NCBI GenBank assembly: GCA_035771175.1
Contig: CM069594.1
Span: forward strand, 16,029,670-16,093,669
Reading direction: 5' to 3'
Source: Paratinospora sagittata
Lineage: Eukaryota; Streptophyta; Magnoliopsida; Ranunculales; Menispermaceae
Length of the DNA: 64,000 nt
The notes under the pieces were generated by a model that did no database searches, was not told where the DNA came from, and was given only the letters and a program-made list of their open reading frames with translations. The translations under genes were made by a program, and so were the position numbers. Shown piece by piece: positions 55,086 to 64,000 of this stretch (its first letter is position 1; every line of letters begins with the position of its first letter).

Positions 55086-57069
55086 TGTTGGCCCAGATAT
55101 GTCTAAGAGGGGGGGTGAATTGGACACTTAGGAGCTTTTAACATTTCTTTAAATTGTGCGGAATAATGAAAGCAGATTAAACAAAGTATAGCAATGAGAT
55201 ACAGTAAATGTAAATTAGACAATGCAAGCAGGACTTATAGTGGTTCGGCTGCGACTACATCCGCTACCTAACCTCCTCAGTTAAGATTTGTTCAAACTCC
55301 ACTATGGACCTTCTTACGGGTGAAGATCAAACTGGAACACATTCTCAGCTTACGGGTGTGAGAGGACCGTTTCTCTACTTACAGGTAAGAGAGAACCTAT
55401 TCTCAACTTACTGGCTGAGAAAACTGCTTACAACTTTGAGCAACACTTGCTCTGACTCAGTGACTTACCTGTCACTACAATATGATTACAGAATGAGATA
55501 TGATTCCCTTTACTCAGAATCAAAGTGATACTTACAACGCTTTGGATTGAACCTTCTGCTGCCACAGATTCAATGAAATATGTATGATGAAGTTTATGTT
55601 GAAAATAAGTTCAAATAGCTTTTGTCTTCGTTAATGGATTTTTGAAATAATGAATAAGAAGATTGAACAATCCATAAGACTTGAAGTTTTTCTTTCAAAA
55701 GATCATAAGATCAAGCACAAGTGAAAGAAGACTAACTTTCAAAAAGTGTTTTGGCACAAACGAAAGCTGTTAATACGTTTTGAATGAATATCAGTTTCAT
55801 ATTTCATTAGTTCAATTTTCTACTCTGAGGCAGCACGTATATATAGGAATAACAAAGGCACAATGGACTTGGTAATTTTGGCGTTATAGGTTAGTTCAAA
55901 TATAACGTTAACATTCTTTCCAGAAATGGATTGTTGAACCAATTATCCCCATGTCCCTTACGAGAATATGTCCCTATTATGAAAGATTTTGATGATTACA
56001 AAACTACATTTTGTTCATGATATTACTGCACATATGGAATATCTAATCTTACTTGAAGGTATCAAAGATTCAATGATGCATGGCGAACGTATTAAAAGAT
56101 CTTCTTGAAGACCATGATCGTTTGAAGATGTTTATTTGTATGATTAGATTATGTAGGTTGTAGGACCTTCTATGCCATGTGATTTAGCAATATGCATGCC
56201 TGCATGTTTTAATCGATTGGTTGCATGTATTTAATCCGGTTACTTTATGTTTTATCGTGTTTTAATAGAGAACTCAAAAATCGCTTTTACAAAGTCTTTC
56301 AGGACGCTAATGTTTTAGCAGTGCTCTCCTGGACGTGATTAGTCAAGACGCTGATAAAATATTAGGACGCTCAAGGTTGAATTGATCTGATTAATAAGGA
56401 CGCTTACTTGTTACTAGTGACCTTTCGCTTATCAACCTTTGAGAATGTCAGGACACTCACTTAGTTTCAGCTCGCTGAAAATTTTCTTTTATCTTTAAGT
56501 GATTTTTATCTGTAAGGACATTGATAAGTTATAAGTTGAATGAATTATCAGGACGCTACTTGTGTAGGAGCGCCCTCATCTTTAGAATCAACTTAAATAA
56601 CTTTCAGGACGCCCACCGTCTGTAAGCGCGCTTAAACATTATTTTAAAACTACTTTTAATAGGTGAGGATGCTTACTCTTGAGTAGCGCCCTCATATGTT
56701 TTGCGTTTCAAAACAAAGCAGAACGCTTTCTGCGAAGTAGCGCCTCACATGCTTTAAGTCGCTTAATTGTGAAAGCAAGTCAGGACGCATACTACTTAGT
56801 AGCTCCCTCACTTCATTGTTTAGTAGGACACTGATGTTCTATGAGTGCCCTCAAAGGAACAAAATGACATAAAAGATATTTTTGCTGTTGTGACATTACT
56901 GCCATTTCTGTTAACCTTTTTCAGAAACGTACGAATACTTTTCAGAACATTTCAGAATCGTACAAAAACTTTTCAGAACTTTTTAAAACGTTTTAAAACT
57001 TTGTCAGAACATTCCTCTTTCATGAAAGGATCAGATGATTCAGGTGCTATCGCCGTAATATGCATTAAG
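55086..57069 (-). mobile_element. CopC 5' LTR with an inverted segment
   Basis: 55086-55931 matches the inner-side part of the 3' LTR in minus sense (TGTTGGCCCAG up to AATGGAT; TATA complement near 55848). From 55932 the plus strand starts TGTTGAACCAATTATCC, the LTR terminus, and runs in the opposite sense through the palindrome array (56299-56860) to ATATGCATTAAG at 57069. In the intact 3' LTR these two segments are neighbours (GGATTGATTCAGCTTAATGC, near 48955). Together they cover one LTR, 1984 bp against 1987 bp. Confidence 0.85.
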
Positions 57070-57371
57070 TCATAAATTTATTGTTTTGCCCTCGAATGTG
57101 AATCTACTATTTTGCCCTTGTATGTTTTCCTTATTTACCACTAGGTAAATTGACCATTGAGCCCTTAGATTTTTATGATAATTACAAGTAGGTGAATTTA
57201 CCATTTTGCCCTCGAACTTTTCTAGTATTCACACGTTAGGGAAATTTACCACCTTTAATGATTATTACAAATTAGGTGTATTTACCATTTTTTCCTTGGA
57301 CTTTTCTAATATTTCCTAGTTTAGTTGTTTCTTCGTGGAAATCTAGGGTTGTGAATTTTTGTGGTATTACA
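57070..57371 (-). mobile_element. Gyp3 5' LTR remnant
   Basis: Matches the end of the left Gyp3 LTR (from about 26598 to 27376), including the TTTTGCCCTCGAATGTG repeat unit, without the hAT MITE. It ends GGTATTACA followed by the target duplication CAGCT. About 980 bp of the LTR and the adjoining 5' internal region are gone at the CopC junction. Confidence 0.9.
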
Positions 57372-57376
57372 CAGCT

Positions 57377-58578
57377 TGTCCCCTGAATCCCTAGTGTTCA
57401 TCGAAAGAAAATGAGCAAACTTCGTCAAGCGATCCACTATAACCCAAATAATATCATGTCTCCTGGGGGAATTTGGTGGTCCTACCACAAAATCTATCGT
57501 AACTTGCTCTCATTTCAACTCTAGGATGGCAAGCAGTTGCAGATGTCCTTTAGGCCTCTGATGCTCACCCTTAACTCGCTAACATATCTCACACCTCTGA
57601 ACATATTGTGTTATGTCACTCTTCGTATCAGGCCAACAATATGCCATCTTCATGTCTTGGTACATCTTTGTAGCACCTGGATGAATAACATACTGAGATC
57701 TGTGAGATTCCTGAAGCAAGCTCTGCCTCAACTATAGATCCGCAAGAACCCATATCCAACTCCTAAACCTTAATGCACCCTCTGGTGACATCTGCCAATC
57801 AACATGATCACTATCCTCAACCCAAGCCTTATGCATCATAAAATTAGCATCCAGATACTACTGATCTACTATCTCCTGAATCTGTGTAGGTTAAGTAGAT
57901 GAGCACATATAACAACATCATCGGAAGGGGTAGCGTAGACATTAATCAAGGTAGCCGCCTCAAGTAATCTCCACTCCTGAGTCTCTAACGAGCTACAAGT
58001 ACAATCTCTACCCTCTTCCTGATAAAAATGTTAGCTACCACATTGGCTTTCCTTGGATGGTATTCCAATGTGAAATTATAGTCTTTCAGGAGCTCTAATC
58101 ACCTTCTCTGCCTCATGTTCAGATCCTTCTATGAAAACAAACACTTCAAACTCTTGTGGTCAGAATACAGTGTGAACTCCTCCCCATAGAGATAATGCCT
58201 CCACATCTTGAGAGCAAAAAATACTACGACCAATTCCAACTCATGAACATGATAGTTCTTCTCATGCACCTTCAACTGTCTCGATGCATAAGCTACAACC
58301 CTGTCCTTTTGCATCAACACGCATCCCAAGCTGGTACGAGAGGCATTAGCGTAAATAACCAACTCCTGACTAGGCTCTAGCAAGATCAATACCGACGTAG
58401 ATGTCAACCTTTTCTTCAGCTCTACAAAGGCATTCTCCCATTCTTTAACACATAAAAATGACTCATCCTTCTAGGTAAGCTTAGTTAGAGGTGCAGCCAA
58501 CTTGGAGAATCCCTGCCCAAACCTCCTACAGTAACCAGCTCATCCCATAAAGCTTCTAATCTCAGTCACTGTGGTAGG
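57377..58578 (-). pseudogene. Gyp2 RT end, RNase H and integrase N-terminal half
   Basis: Minus order: PTTVTEIRSF, a Gly-Tyr RT thumb block, [23 protein letters not shown], RNase H ([18 protein letters not shown], with Asp replaced by Asn in the usual [16 protein letters not shown]), HPRKANVV, then integrase zinc region and core start (CQRVKGEHQRPKGH, TIDFVVG with Asp, VIVDRLTKFAHFL). It continues at 25620 across Gyp3. It is cut at 58578 by the LTR-like stretch. Many stops. Confidence 0.8.
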
Positions 58579-60831
58579 TGTTGCTTATTTTATGGGCACA
58601 CTTTTAAGTGAAGAAAGAAATTCAAGAATGCACTATTTGAATTATAAACTAATGAAATGCAACATAAATATACCCTAGACATAAAATAAATGATGCAACA
58701 AATTATAAGTGTAAACTAGGGTAAATGATGTAGTAAATACGACAAGTAATAAACTTGGGGGAGTCCCAAGGTCGAACCACAAGGATTGGAATGGGGTCCT
58801 AAAACTAATGTTTGCTTCAAGTGATGATAAAACATGAAAAATGAGAAAAAGACAAAATATGTGTTAAGTGAGAATACTTGTGAATGATGAATGATAATGT
58901 AAGGAACAATAATAAGATACAAAGTTAGGGTATTAGAATAGGCCCAATCCTTCTTGAGTAAAATGATTAGGGGTGGAAATAACTAAAGAGTTTCCCACCC
59001 ACAAAGATAAATCTTTAAGCCCAAATATATTAAAAAGTAGTGTTCTCCCACAAGAGGTATTTATCATGAAAATATAAAATAGAACTAGTGTTCTAATGTG
59101 TGTGAAGGCAAGATGTGAATTCTAAGTATGTGAAATACATGATATGATACATCAAAGAAAACTACAAAAAGTCACACTACAAGATGAAAATGAAATACCT
59201 CAATCTTTCATTTGATTTTGCCAAATCAACTATACAAATAACATGATATAATGCAAGAAGCTTAATACAATATTCAACATAAGCATGAGAGAACACATAT
59301 GTCAAGTAAATCAAAATATAAGTATTACCCAAGAATTCCCAAGAAGAGAGTGGAGAGGGCTTCCTCTTAGCCCTAACAAAAGACTTAGCCTTCCATGGAT
59401 TTGAAGGCCATAAAAGAACAAAAATAAATAAATAAATTAAAAATTAAAATAGGAGTAGGAAAAGCTCCTAAGTGATCAAGGGAGAAAATGAAAATAAAAG
59501 AAACCTCTTAAGTGTGGATTTGAGGGGTTTAAATAAATGATCAAGGGATAGGATGAACCAATGGAAGATGATCTAAGGGTGATGTGGATGAATGGTTCAA
59601 ATGGCTCATGCTCTACTAACCCTTCTTGTATAAGATGGTAAAAAACTCAAATTAATGGTGATAGATAGCTATGCATATTAAGGAGCATGGGGAAGGGTGT
59701 CCAATGTAAATCAAGGAGAATGTGGTATGTAAGAGAGACTTTTGCTGTCACGCCTGGGTTGCACACAGAGTGCCCCCTACCCAGGGTGATAGGGACTTAA
59801 TACCCTCAGCCTTTATGGATGCCATAATATTGTTCCACTCTCGTACAGCCAGCCACATAAGTGCTCCTGTACGCAGAGTCTTTTATCGATACTATTCACT
59901 ATTCATGAATAGTGTCGGGCCTCCCCTCGACTCGAACTCACAACCACACCTTAAGGGGAACCACCAAGACTTCGAAATCAAACCCCTTAAGGTGTGGTTG
60001 TGAGTTCGAGTCGAGGGGAGGCCCGACACTATTCATGAATAGTGAATAGTATCGATAAAAGACTCTGCGTACAAGAGCACTTATGTGGCTGGCTGTACGA
60101 GAGTGGAACAATATTATGGCATCCATAAAGGCTGAGGGTATTAAGTCCCTATCACCCTGGGTAGGGGCACTCTGTGTGCAACCCAGGCGTGACATTTGCT
60201 AACGGTGATTATGAGAAAAAAGAGAAATAAAAGGGGTTAGGACTAAGCTAAAAAGGAAAATGATGCATGTGGGATTCTTCGAATACCACTTAACATGTCA
60301 CTATCAATTTTGGTTTTCTCATAAATTCAAACTCATCCCTTGGATTTTCTAGGGATCCGCTACAAGATGATGATGTATGATGAAGATGTCTCCATGTGTG
60401 CTATGTGTACTTCTTAACTTGAGATTGCTCTAACTTCCATCGTAACCGTAGATGCTCCTCGGGATTCACAAAAGTTTCACTCAAATGATGAATAAATGGG
60501 ATGATGCCATGTGTCATGAAACTAAGTAGGGTGATGACTTCCTTAAATTGATGATCTCGAGGCTCCTAATGCTCACAAGCTCCATCATGATCAATCTCTC
60601 AGTACATCTATATTTCCTACAATTAGCACAAATATCACGTAATGAGATATAAAACTATAATGAACTTGTATTATGCACGTGGTTTCAAAATTAATATATT
60701 TGCTTCTTTGAAAATGTATCAATTTAAGTAAAAAAGAAGCCAAACATATTTTATAATTAATTATTAAATCATGAGCATTAAAATATGATAATGCTCTATT
60801 ATAAGATAATAATTTAATGTCAAAATGAGCA
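58579..60831 (-). mobile_element. LTR-like stretch, Athila/Tat-type by appearance, containing FB2
   Basis: Gyp2 RT stops abruptly at TGTTGCTTATTTT (58579). In minus sense the region contains TCCTTGTGGTTCGACCTTGG and ACTCCCCCAAGTTTATTAC near 58750-58790, resembling the last part of Athila/Tat LTRs before the primer site. The right limit is set only by the start of the plus Athila LTR at 60834. No target duplication was found and no genes are visible. It may be a solo LTR or a truncated piece. Confidence 0.45.
59746..60194. mobile_element. Foldback element FB2, duplication TTTGC
   Basis: Arms 59746-59958 and 59983-60194, about 212 bp each and nearly perfect, around a 24-bp loop. Ends TGTCACGCCTGGGTTGC and its complement. 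Exact TTTGC copies lie at 59741-59745 and 60195-60199. It shares its ends and inner blocks (TACCCAGGGTGAT, ATTGTTCCA/ATTGTCCCA) with FB1, so they are one family. The two arms give mirror-image ORFs, which are artefacts. TG...CA ends and a 5-bp duplication point to an LTR-type integrase. Confidence 0.9.
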
Positions 60832-60833
60832 GC

Positions 60834-62304
60834 TGATAAGTGGTCATTTAGGCATGTTTTAGGATGGTTTTATAGGTGTTTTAGAGTGATTTATGCATTA
60901 GTTTAGTGTGTTTATGTTAGTTTCGATGCATTTGTTAGTTTAGGTGAAAGTTGGTTTTTATGCAATTTTTTAGTTTAGTAGTTTATAAGTTGGATCAATT
61001 TATGTTTGAAGTGTATTAATTACTTGTTTTGCATTATTTTGTAGGTATTTAAATGCGTGGAAGTGAGCATGAATGATGGACACAACATATGAGAAGCCTA
61101 GATGAAGAAAACAAGTTAAAAAGTGAAGAAAATTGGCCAAGTCCACAAGGGAAGTGAAGAAAATAGCAGAAAAGTGCACAAAAGACCCGAAACTGGGCAC
61201 CGCGGCGCCTAAAAATGCGATTATGGATTCCTTACTTGAAATAATATGAGATGAAAGGGTTTTGAGGATGATTTAGAGTGGAAAACAAGAAGAAAAAGGG
61301 CAAGGAAGAAAGCAGATCCGCGATTCAAAATAGAAACTTTCTAATTTTGTTGTAAACTTTTCTAGTTTGACTTGAACACTTCTTGGACTACTCCCTATGG
61401 ACTTGTAGCTATATAAAGAACATATTTTTAGGGTTTCTAAAGGCATCATAGAGTGGAGAACGAAGGTTTGTGGCTGGAGTGAAGTGGAGAAGAAGATCTA
61501 CATTGAAGCCTATTCACAATCTCTACAACATTCTAGTTTATTTTTCTTGGTTCTTATTCATGTTCAAACTTATATTTTATGTGTTTATGTCTTTCGTTAT
61601 GAACTAAATCCTTTTCCTAGAGGTGTAAATTGATCCAAGCTTGATACTTTGTCTTAGATTTTATTGTTTAATTATTATTAATAAAGTTTCTTTAGTTTAT
61701 TTATATTTCTCTAGTTGTAATGCTTTTGATCTATTGGCCAAGGATTGAATGATCATAGACTTGAGGTAGATGCTCCAAAAGAGGGTACCTTGGGTTGGAA
61801 TTTGGAAAATATAAGCTAGGAAATCGTGAGACTCACAACGAGATCGATAACCTTTGAAGTCGTTAGGTGGAAATCATAGAACTCAATGAATTATTGTTGT
61901 TTTTTGGTTTTCATCGAAAGAGTTAAGCCAAGATAACAATAATATGCTCTAATTGATGCTCTAAAAGAGGGAATTAGAAACGTTGGGATTTTTGACTTAT
62001 AAACTAAGTAGCTAATTTGATAATAAAATATATATATATACATAGTTGAAAGTGAGGTGATATTTAACCTCTAGACCGTTCTACCATTGATTTTCTTATT
62101 TGATTTTTATCGCATTGTTAATTTAATACTTAGTTGTTTTAGTTATTGATTTTAATCACTTGAACTATCGAATCTGATTTTCTGGATAAAATTAGGATTA
62201 AAACGTGATAGCTAGTGTTGTAATAATCCCTGAGGACAATACCCTATAGCTCATCATAATATATTATAATTTGACACCTTGCGCTTGCGATTTTGCATGT
62301 AACA
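60834..62304 (+). mobile_element. 5' LTR of an Athila-like gypsy element
   Basis: Starts TGATAAGTGG and ends TTTTGCATGTAACA; 1471 bp. A primer site follows six bases later, so this is the 5' LTR. A GC-rich ACCGCGGCGCC segment lies near 61199-61210 and a TATA box (CTATATAAAG) near 61411. It is related to the solo LTR at 20429. No genes are inside. Confidence 0.85.
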
Positions 62305-62310
62305 AGTTTT

Positions 62311-62328
62311 TGGTGCCGTTGCCAGGGA
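62311..62328 (+). other. Athila-type primer-binding site
   Basis: TGGTGCCGTTGCCAGGGA, one or two changes from the TGGCGCCGTTGCCGGGGA site of Athila/Tat elements, usually assigned to tRNA-Asp. The ~270 bp leader after it (62329-62597) is AT-rich with no gene. Confidence 0.85.
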
Positions 62329-62597
62329 TAATTATTAGTACACTACTATTGTGTTAGTAACTCTGATTTTAATTTAGATTTTTATTTTTTGTTTTATTTT
62401 CTGAATTTTTCTTTCTTTGTTTCTTTGTTTATTTTAATTTTTACTACTTTATACTTCATTTCTTTCTTTGTTTCTGTTTTATAGGATTTCAAGAGTATAT
62501 GCAACGAGCAAAAAGTTTTGAAATCTTTTCATTCGATCCTAAAATTGAACGCACATTTTGAAGACTAAGGCGAGAGAGAAGAAGTGCAACCGAAGCA

Positions 62598-63721
62598 ATG
62601 GCGGACAATCAACATCAATTGACCTTAAGAGACTACTTCAAGCCGATCATTAATGAAAACTATTCAAGCATAGTTCGTGTTCCTATCAACGCGAACAATT
62701 TTGAGTTGAAACCAACATTGATCTCAATGGTTCAACAACATCAATTTGGGGGTCTCCTACTAAAGATCTTACAATCCATATCACCACCTTCTTGGAGATG
62801 TGTGATACAGTTAAGATGAATGGTGTTACTGAGGACACCATACAACTAAGATTGTTCCCTTTTTCTCTAAGGAACAAAGCACGAGCATGGTTGCAATCTT
62901 TGCAACTGGGAAGCATTGCAACTTGGAAAGAGATGGTACAAAAATTTCTTCAAAATTTCATTCCTCCCGCCAAGCCCGCCCAACTACGAGTTGAGTTTGG
63001 GCAATTCAGGCAACAAGAGTCAAAATCTCTGTATGAAGCTTGGGAGAGATTCAAGGAGTTGTTGAAAAAGTGTCCTCAACATGGTTTTCAAGACCGGATG
63101 CAGCTTCAAATTTTCTACAATGGGATGACATTCTCTACTCGAACACTAGTAAATGCGATGGCCGATGGATCATTGTTGACCAAGACTACCACCGAGGCAT
63201 TCACTTTATTGGAAAATATGGTCACAAACACGTATGAAGTTCTGTGTGTGAGATCTATGGTAAAGAAAGTAGCAAGGTTGCATGAGGTGGATCTGATATC
63301 ATCTTTATCGGCTCAATTGTCTAGCATATCTCATCAACTTGCTGCACTTACTACTCAAGGTGCTCAACCTTATATTGAAATGGCGGGGGCTATAAATATG
63401 GGATATTCGGGGAGTAAAATACAAGAGGAGCAAGTTTTATTTATAAATAACCAGGGGTACAACAACTATAGGGGTAATCAACCTCTACCAAATCAATATG
63501 ATACTGGTATTAGAAATCATGAGAACATCTCTTATGCAAATACAAGAAATACATTGCAACCTCCACCGGGTATCTACACTCAAGCTCAAGAGAAGAAGCC
63601 GTCCTTAGAAGATATGTTGGGTTACTTCATGATGGAGACGAGGGCATCTACAAAAAATTTGGAGGTTCAAGTGGGGCAACTAGCCTCAACTGTGAATGCC
63701 CAACAACGGCGGTTTGTGAGG
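62598..63721 (+). pseudogene. gag: Athila-like gag, near-intact apart from one frameshift
   Basis: ATG at 62598 opens MADNQHQLTLRDYFKPI, FELKPTLISMVQQHQFGG; a one-base shift near 62750 moves to the frame of FLEMCDTVKMNGVTEDTIQ. The Retrotrans_gag core follows: FPFSLRNKARAWLQSLQLGS, TWKEMVQKFLQNFIPP, SLYEAWERFKELLKKCPQHG, IFYNGM, LVNAMADGS. Then a Gln/Asn-rich linker and a terminal QVGQLASTVNAQQR helix. The core is open for 310 codons. The C-terminal end is joined to protease by a deletion. Confidence 0.85.
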
Positions 63722-64000
63722 TGAAGTCTACTACTATCTCCTTACAACTAGCGGATCAGTCTTTTAAATATCCTTGGGGTATCATTGAAGATGTTTTAGT
63801 GAAAGTGGATAAGTTTGTTTTCCCGGTTGACTTCGTGGTATTGGACATTGAGGATGATGGTGACCTTCCCTTGATACTTGGGAGACCATTCCTTGCTACT
63901 GGGAGAGCATTGATAAAGCTGGAGCTTGGTGAGCTTACTTTGAGGGTTAGTGAAGAAAAGGTGATGTTTAAGATCTACAATACACCCAAAGCTTCAGATA
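63722..64000 (+). pseudogene. Athila-like protease C-terminal half, running off the window
   Basis: Codons from about 63717 read EVKSTTISLQLADQS, IIEDVLVKVDKFVFPVDF, LPLILGRPFLATGRALI, the second half of an Athila/Tat protease. The first half with the active-site Asp is missing: gag ends at QQRRFV and protease resumes in mid-domain, so a deletion removed the stretch between. The open frame continues to the window edge. Confidence 0.8.

Larger units (their letters stand above)
48107..57069 (-). mobile_element. CopC: nearly full-length SIRE-like copia element with a rearranged 5' LTR
   Basis: Minus sense: 5' LTR (57069-55086, part inverted), tRNA-Met primer site, gag, protease, integrase, RT, RNase H, polypurine tract, 3' LTR (50093-48107). 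No accessory ORF lies between pol and LTR, unlike CopA and CopB. Left flank is CopB gag, right flank is Gyp3 LTR, so no shared target duplication is expected or seen; a deletion or rearrangement has removed what lay between. Confidence 0.88.
25621..57371 (-). mobile_element. Gyp3: gypsy element forming the shell of the large nested block
   Basis: On the plus strand the left LTR starts TGTAACGCCCC at 25621 and the right LTR ends GGTATTACA at 57371. Exact CAGCT copies lie at 25616-25620 and 57372-57376, and the Gyp2 integrase frame continues across. Sense is minus: the polypurine tract lies next to the left LTR. Only a gag stub of its internal region is recognisable. Its centre is filled by CopB, Gyp4, a foldback element and CopC, and the inner part of its right LTR has been lost. 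Confidence 0.85.

Noticed and set aside
59938..60050. Possible SINE or tRNA-like B box (AGTTCGAGTC) in the foldback element
   Set aside because: No A box at the right spacing and no poly-A or poly-T tail; it lies in an inverted-repeat arm.
59722..60195. Opposed mirror-image ORFs of 93 and 85 codons in FB2
   Set aside because: They are translations of the two arms of one inverted repeat, with no protein family features.

Overview
The window is a block of nested plant LTR retrotransposons. I found no host gene, tRNA, rRNA, CRISPR array or bacterial operon. The evidence for a flowering plant, probably one with a large repeat-rich genome, is: Ty1/copia proteins of SIRE/Maximus type; Ty3/gypsy proteins of Tekay/Del and Athila/Tat type; initiator-tRNA-Met primer sites (TGGTATCAGAG); LTRs with TG...CA ends; 5-bp target duplications; a hAT-type MITE with an 8-bp duplication. 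The species cannot be told. All comparisons were made by eye, so no percentages are given.

Layout, left to right. (1) 1-2388: part of a minus-strand copia LTR, truncating Gyp1. (2) 2389-7679: plus-strand gypsy Gyp1, with decayed gag-pol and its 3' LTR, itself set inside the gag of CopA. (3) 7680-17987: plus-strand SIRE-like copia CopA, with decayed gag-pol, an accessory ORF downstream of pol and its 3' LTR, interrupted by a solo LTR (12358-14113, duplication CCCTC). (4) 17988-58578: minus-strand gypsy Gyp2, present as gag / LTR / end of pol, then split by three insertions: solo LTR 20429-21971 (GCAAC), solo LTR 23222-25291 (CATGG) and the large Gyp3 complex 25621-57371 (CAGCT). (5) Inside Gyp3: a hAT MITE in its left LTR; a gag stub; minus-strand copia CopB, whose 3' LTR is split by gypsy Gyp4 (29775-41281) plus a foldback element; then minus-strand copia CopC (48107-57069). 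(6) 58579-60831: an LTR-like stretch holding a second foldback element. (7) 60834-64000: the 5' part of a plus-strand Athila-like element, running off the window.

The most interesting pattern links two things. First, arrays of short inverted repeats lie upstream of the TATA box in several unrelated LTR families: AGGACGCT/AGCGCCCT in the copia LTRs, GGAACGCGTTCC in CopA, CCCGGACGTCCGGG in Gyp4, CCCCATGGGG in Gyp1. Second, CopA and CopB have a smaller copy of the same palindrome class, with its own TATA box, between pol and the accessory ORF, as if the accessory ORF had an LTR-like promoter. The accessory proteins of CopA and CopB (after pol) and of Gyp4 (before gag) appear to share one domain although the elements belong to different superfamilies. 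A regulatory link between that protein and the palindromes is my inference.

All elements look inactive. Each recognised polyprotein has stops, frameshifts or deletions, and the CopC reverse transcriptase has two catalytic Asp-to-Asn changes.
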